From positions 1 to 34,230 of the forward strand of contig NZ_LMUK01000050.1 in the NCBI RefSeq assembly GCF_009766005.1: DNA of 34,230 nt, given 5' to 3'. This document shows positions 32,728 to 34,230 of this stretch, in pieces (positions within the stretch are counted from its first letter, which is position 1; each line of letters begins with the position of its first letter). Made by a program: the position numbers and the translations under genes. The notes beneath the pieces were generated by a model, which was not told the origin of the DNA, did not search any database, and was given only the letters and a program-made list of their open reading frames with translations. This stretch comes from Bradyrhizobium sp. S69 (GTDB lineage: Bacteria > Pseudomonadota > Alphaproteobacteria > Rhizobiales > Xanthobacteraceae).

Positions 32728-33246
32728 TCACAGCGGGTTATAGGTCGGGCCGCGCTTGGCGGCCTGCAAGGCAGCCAGCAAAGCTTTGGCAAAGCTTGCT
32801 TTTTCGTCCGGGCCCAGAAAACTCGCAACCGAGACGCGGCGGCCTCTGGAAACCAGATAAAGCTTCTCGATGCCGAATTCGGCGTGGGCCTTCTGATCGA
32901 GCTGCACCCACAGCGGATTGAGCACCCATTCGACCACATGGCCGCGATGGCTGACCCGCCGCACCCGTAATTCGCTTGATGTCATCGAGATGGCCTCAGT
33001 GGCGTTGCCGCGGCGGAAATTGACCTTGAACGCCCAATAGACCAGCAGGACGTCGAGGCCGAAAAAGCCGAACACCGGCCAGGCCCCCATCATCCAGAAC
33101 GCCACGCCGGCGCCAAAGCTGACCGCGCTGAGAAACGCCATCAGCACCAGGAAGCCGGTGCGGTTCAGCGAGCGGTGCGGGGTCAACAGCGCCGAAAACA
33201 ATTCGGGCTCTGGCGGCACCGGATCAAAATCATTGCCTGCGGTCAT
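32728..33246 (-). CDS. DUF2244 family inner-membrane protein
   Basis: 172 aa. Two hydrophobic helices lie close together (about 30-52 and 55-74: GFLVLMAFLSAVSFGAGVAF and a second GFFGLDVLLVYWAF), then a soluble domain containing RVSHRGHVVEWVLNPLWVQL and SVASFLGPDEKASFAKAL. This pattern is that of DUF2244, whose function is unknown. It lies upstream of the Ada-like gene on the same strand (58 nt gap) and is divergent from nth with only 22 nt between start codons. Confidence 0.9.
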   Translation of the reverse strand: MTAGNDFDPVPPEPELFSALLTPHRSLNRTGFLVLMAFLSAVSFGAGVAFWMMGAWPVFGFFGLDVLLVYWAFKVNFRRGNATEAISMTSSELRVRRVSHRGHVVEWVLNPLWVQLDQKAHAEFGIEKLYLVSRGRRVSVASFLGPDEKASFAKALLAALQAAKRGPTYNPL

Positions 33247-33268
33247 CGCACCTCAGTATACCCGGATC

Positions 33269-34042
33269 ATGGCCAAAATCACCCGCAAGACTCTGCCCGA
33301 AAAGACTCCACCTAAAAAGACCCCGCCTAAAAAGGCTGCATCTAAAAAGGCTTCACCGAAAGCCAAGCCTTCCCAATCCAAGCCTGCCAAATCCAGCGCG
33401 CCAAAACCCTGGACCGCGGCCGAAGTCTACGAAGCCTTCAGCCGTTTCCGAAAGGCCAATCCGGAGCCGAAGGGCGAACTCGAGCACCTCAATCCCTACA
33501 CGCTGCTGGTCGCGGTGGTGTTGTCGGCGCAGGCCACCGACGCCGGCGTCAACAGAGCGACGCGGGCGTTGTTCGCGATAGCCGACACGCCGCAGAAAAT
33601 GCTGGCGCTCGGCGAGGAGACGGTGCGCGAGCACATCAAGACCATCGGGCTCTATCGCAACAAGGCCAAGAACGTGATCGCGCTCTCGGAAAAGCTGATC
33701 GCGGAATTCAACAGCGAGGTGCCACGCACCCGCGCCGAGATCGAGACGCTGCCCGGCGCCGGCCGCAAGACCGCCAATGTCGTGCTCAACATGGCGTTCG
33801 GTGAACACACCATGGCGGTCGACACCCACGTGTTTCGCGTCGGCAACCGCACCGGCATGGCGCCGGGCGCAACGCCGCTCGACGTCGAGCTCGGCCTCGA
33901 GCGCGTGATCCCGTCCGAGTTCATGCTGCACGCGCATCACTGGCTGATCCTGCACGGCCGCTACACGTGCCTGGCGCGCTCGCCGCGCTGCGGATTGTGC
34001 CTGATCCACGATCTCTGCCGCTGGCCGGAGAAGACGGCGTAG
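33269..34042 (+). CDS. nth: Endonuclease III (DNA glycosylase/AP lyase)
   Basis: 257 aa. It removes oxidised pyrimidines and nicks AP sites in base-excision repair. The helix-hairpin-helix LPGAGRKTANVVL holds the catalytic Lys167; Asp185 lies in VDTHVFRV. The [4Fe-4S] cluster cysteines are C234-x6-C241-x2-C244-x5-C250, all present. The first roughly 46 residues form a Lys/Pro-rich extension, part of which is encoded by 15-bp tandem repeats (33306-33365). It may help DNA binding but is not part of the fold. The start is the ATG at 33269; a GTG at 33158 would overlap the divergent DUF2244 gene. Confidence 0.96.
   Translation: MAKITRKTLPEKTPPKKTPPKKAASKKASPKAKPSQSKPAKSSAPKPWTAAEVYEAFSRFRKANPEPKGELEHLNPYTLLVAVVLSAQATDAGVNRATRALFAIADTPQKMLALGEETVREHIKTIGLYRNKAKNVIALSEKLIAEFNSEVPRTRAEIETLPGAGRKTANVVLNMAFGEHTMAVDTHVFRVGNRTGMAPGATPLDVELGLERVIPSEFMLHAHHWLILHGRYTCLARSPRCGLCLIHDLCRWPEKTA
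33306..33365. repeat. 15-bp tandem repeats in the nth 5' end
   Basis: Four adjacent 15-nt units: ACTCCACCTAAAAAG, ACCCCGCCTAAAAAG, GCTGCATCTAAAAAG and a diverged GCTTCACCGAAAGCC. They encode TPPKK, TPPKK, AASKK and ASPKA of the basic N-terminal extension. Confidence 0.85.
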
Positions 34043-34091
34043 ACCAGACGCAGATCCAAGCGCACAGCCGTCATCCCCCGCGCAACAACCC

Positions 34092-34230
34092 CACCGTCAT
34101 CCTGAGGTGCGAGCTCTCCCGGCAGCGCACTTGCGCTGTCCGGTGCGAGCCTCGAAGGATGGTGTTCAGCGTCGTGCTTGCGGCCATCCTTCGAGACGCG
34201 GCCAAGCGGCCGCTCCTCAGGATGACGGTG
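34092..34230. repeat. Complete nested palindromic repeat at the window end
   Basis: Outer arms CACCGTCATCCTGAGG (34092-34107) and CCTCAGGATGACGGTG (34215-34230) are exact complements. Inner arms CTCGAAGGATGG (34151-34162) and CCATCCTTCGAG (34184-34195) are exact complements around the linker. A third hairpin lies in the left module around AGCGCACTTGCGCT. It is thus two related modules in inverted orientation joined by a linker. The related half copy is at 97-168 and a diverged single module at 24986-25043. Nothing else is seen between the nth stop and this element. Confidence 0.9.

Overview
The window looks like chromosomal DNA of a GC-rich alphaproteobacterium of the Bradyrhizobium/Rhodopseudomonas (Nitrobacteraceae) type. 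This rests on recognised families, on the gene order rph/hrcA-grpE and dnaK-dnaJ-pmtA, on a Caulobacter-type Tad (cpa) pilus cluster, on an alphaproteobacterial sigma-32 promoter in front of dnaK, and on small dispersed palindromic repeats. The genus is an inference; no rRNA or tRNA gene is present to confirm it. No CRISPR array was seen.

Layout. 1-170: tail of an IS3-type insertion sequence that ends inside a dispersed palindromic repeat. 219-5982 (all minus strand): hybrid histidine kinase, small membrane-anchored protein, ComM/YifB-type AAA+ ATPase, and a Tat-exported metallo-beta-lactamase-fold hydrolase. 6329-7519 (plus): PilZ protein and TadD-like TPR lipoprotein. 7536-11892 (minus): cpaB-cpaC-cpaD-cpaE, part of a Tad pilus machine; the ATPase and inner-membrane platform genes (cpaF/tadA, tadB, tadC) and the pilin are absent from the window. 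12232-14608 (minus): gshB, yraN, rsmI, divergent from an LpoA-like lipoprotein (14919-16172). 16189-18709 (minus): hemW, rdgB, rph, divergent from hrcA-grpE (18884-20673). Two minus-strand genes for exported proteins (a Tat-type nicotinamidase and an unknown secreted protein) separate hrcA-grpE from dnaK-dnaJ (23071-26233). Downstream on the plus strand are pmtA, an FMN reductase, pyrF, a DUF1330 protein, dapB and gpmA (26433-30352).

Immediately after gpmA lies a clearly lower-GC pair of unrecognised genes (30357-31760), one with an atypical HNH/zinc-knuckle signature. It is the best candidate for acquired and undescribed biology here. The window then returns to host-like DNA with an Ada-like O6-alkylguanine transferase and a DUF2244 protein (minus), endonuclease III (plus), and ends exactly at the end of a complete nested-palindrome repeat of the same family as the interrupted copy at the start.

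How the genes fit together: hrcA, grpE, dnaK and dnaJ form the Hsp70 chaperone system and its regulator. rsmI, the LpoA-like gene and yraN are a widely conserved housekeeping neighbourhood. cpaBCDE and the TadD-like gene belong to pilus assembly. nth and the Ada-like protein are base-damage repair functions. Several genes carry short in-frame tandem repeats at their ends (rsmI, pyrF, nth), and two stop codons lie within 17-bp tandem duplications. Where a start codon is uncertain, the choice is explained in the entry.
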